NCBI GenBank assembly: GCA_905234575.1
Contig: CAJOIG010000115.1
Coordinates: 1 to 5,606 of the forward strand
Direction: 5' to 3'
Length of the DNA: 5,606 nucleotides
Source: an uncultured Oscillospiraceae bacterium
GTDB taxonomy: Bacteria > Bacillota > Clostridia > Oscillospirales > Oscillospiraceae
A model generated the notes under the pieces. That model was not told the DNA's origin. It searched no databases and saw only the letters and a program-made list of their open reading frames with translations. Both the position numbers and the translations under genes were made by a program. This document shows, in pieces, positions 5,440 to 5,606 of the stretch (position 1 is its first letter; each line of letters starts with the position of its first letter).

Positions 5440-5606
5440 ATGGAGGAAATCGGCAGCGGCAGCCTCGTGCTGACGCTGGACACCGACCGGCTCGACCGGC
5501 AGGCGGCGGCGCTGGAGGCGCGGCTCGGCGCGGTCTTTTCGGATCTCACCTCGGACCTCGCCGCCCGCTTCCCGGTCCGAACGGCCCCGGTGGCCCGGGT
5601 GCTCGG
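5440..5606 (+). CDS. Probable tail tape measure protein, N-terminal fragment (3' end outside window)
   Basis: Only the first 55 codons are visible. The start is well supported: AAGGAGG at 5426-5432 lies 7 bases before ATG 5440, just after the Gp15 stop at 5435-5437. The position directly after Gp15 is where the tape measure gene, which sets tail length, is normally found. The visible sequence begins MEEIGSGSLVLTLDTDRLD, a short beta strand followed by a charged amphipathic helix rich in Ala, Leu and Arg (about residues 18-45), which is compatible with the strand-then-coil beginning of many tape measure proteins. It is not diagnostic on its own; a separate small tail protein is possible. The frame remains open to the window end, without any stop. 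Confidence 0.5.
   Translation, partial: MEEIGSGSLVLTLDTDRLDRQAAALEARLGAVFSDLTSDLAARFPVRTAPVARVL

Noticed and set aside
1..5606. Search for a defence system, CRISPR array, tRNA, insertion sequence or attachment site
   Set aside because: All stretches are taken up by phage structural genes, the only gap over 35 bases is the 69-base capsid leader, and no repeat array, cloverleaf or terminal inverted repeats were seen.

Overview
This window is an ordinary late morphogenesis block of a tailed double-stranded DNA phage or prophage. Every supported gene is on the + strand, tightly packed, and belongs to head or tail assembly. The gene order and the presence of both tail-tube and Gp15-type genes point to a long, non-contractile (siphovirus-like) tail, since no sheath gene lies beside the tube gene. 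Base composition is strongly GC-rich, with G or C at most third codon positions. Shine-Dalgarno sites are strong and purine-rich (AAAGGAG, AAGGAGG). Together with protein families familiar from phages of gut Clostridia, this suggests a high-GC Bacillota host (for example Oscillospirales-like). That host call is inference only. Nothing here shows whether the element is an integrated prophage or a free phage.

Layout: 1-249 is the C-terminal end of the large terminase subunit (packaging motor and nuclease). 253-1683 is the portal protein. 1702-2124 is a short Gp20-like scaffold. A 69-base AT-rich leader (2125-2193, 28 of 69 bases G or C) precedes the major capsid protein (2194-3159). The neck genes follow: a head-tail connector (3161-3550), a head-closure/minor capsid protein (3547-3885) and a tail-terminator-like minor capsid protein (3917-4327). 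The tail genes are the tail tube (4346-4789), a tail assembly chaperone (4800-5099), a Gp15-family protein (5096-5437) and the first 55 codons of what is probably the tape measure gene (5440 to the window end).

The order matches the order of assembly. The portal nucleates a procapsid of coat protein built on the scaffold, the terminase fills it with DNA, and the connector and closure proteins seal the neck. The tail tube polymerises around the tape measure with help from the two chaperone-like proteins, and the terminator caps the tail. Genes are joined by ATGA overlaps or by gaps shorter than 35 bases, apart from the capsid leader. I see no internal promoter or rho-independent terminator, so the block is probably read as one late transcript.

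I found no defence system, RNA gene, CRISPR array, insertion sequence or attachment site. The most interesting details are small: a 12-codon open frame that bridges two neck genes by ATGA overlaps at both ends, with the downstream ribosome binding site inside a hairpin; the AT-rich capsid leader; and an unusually compact head module with no Mu gpF-like or protease gene.
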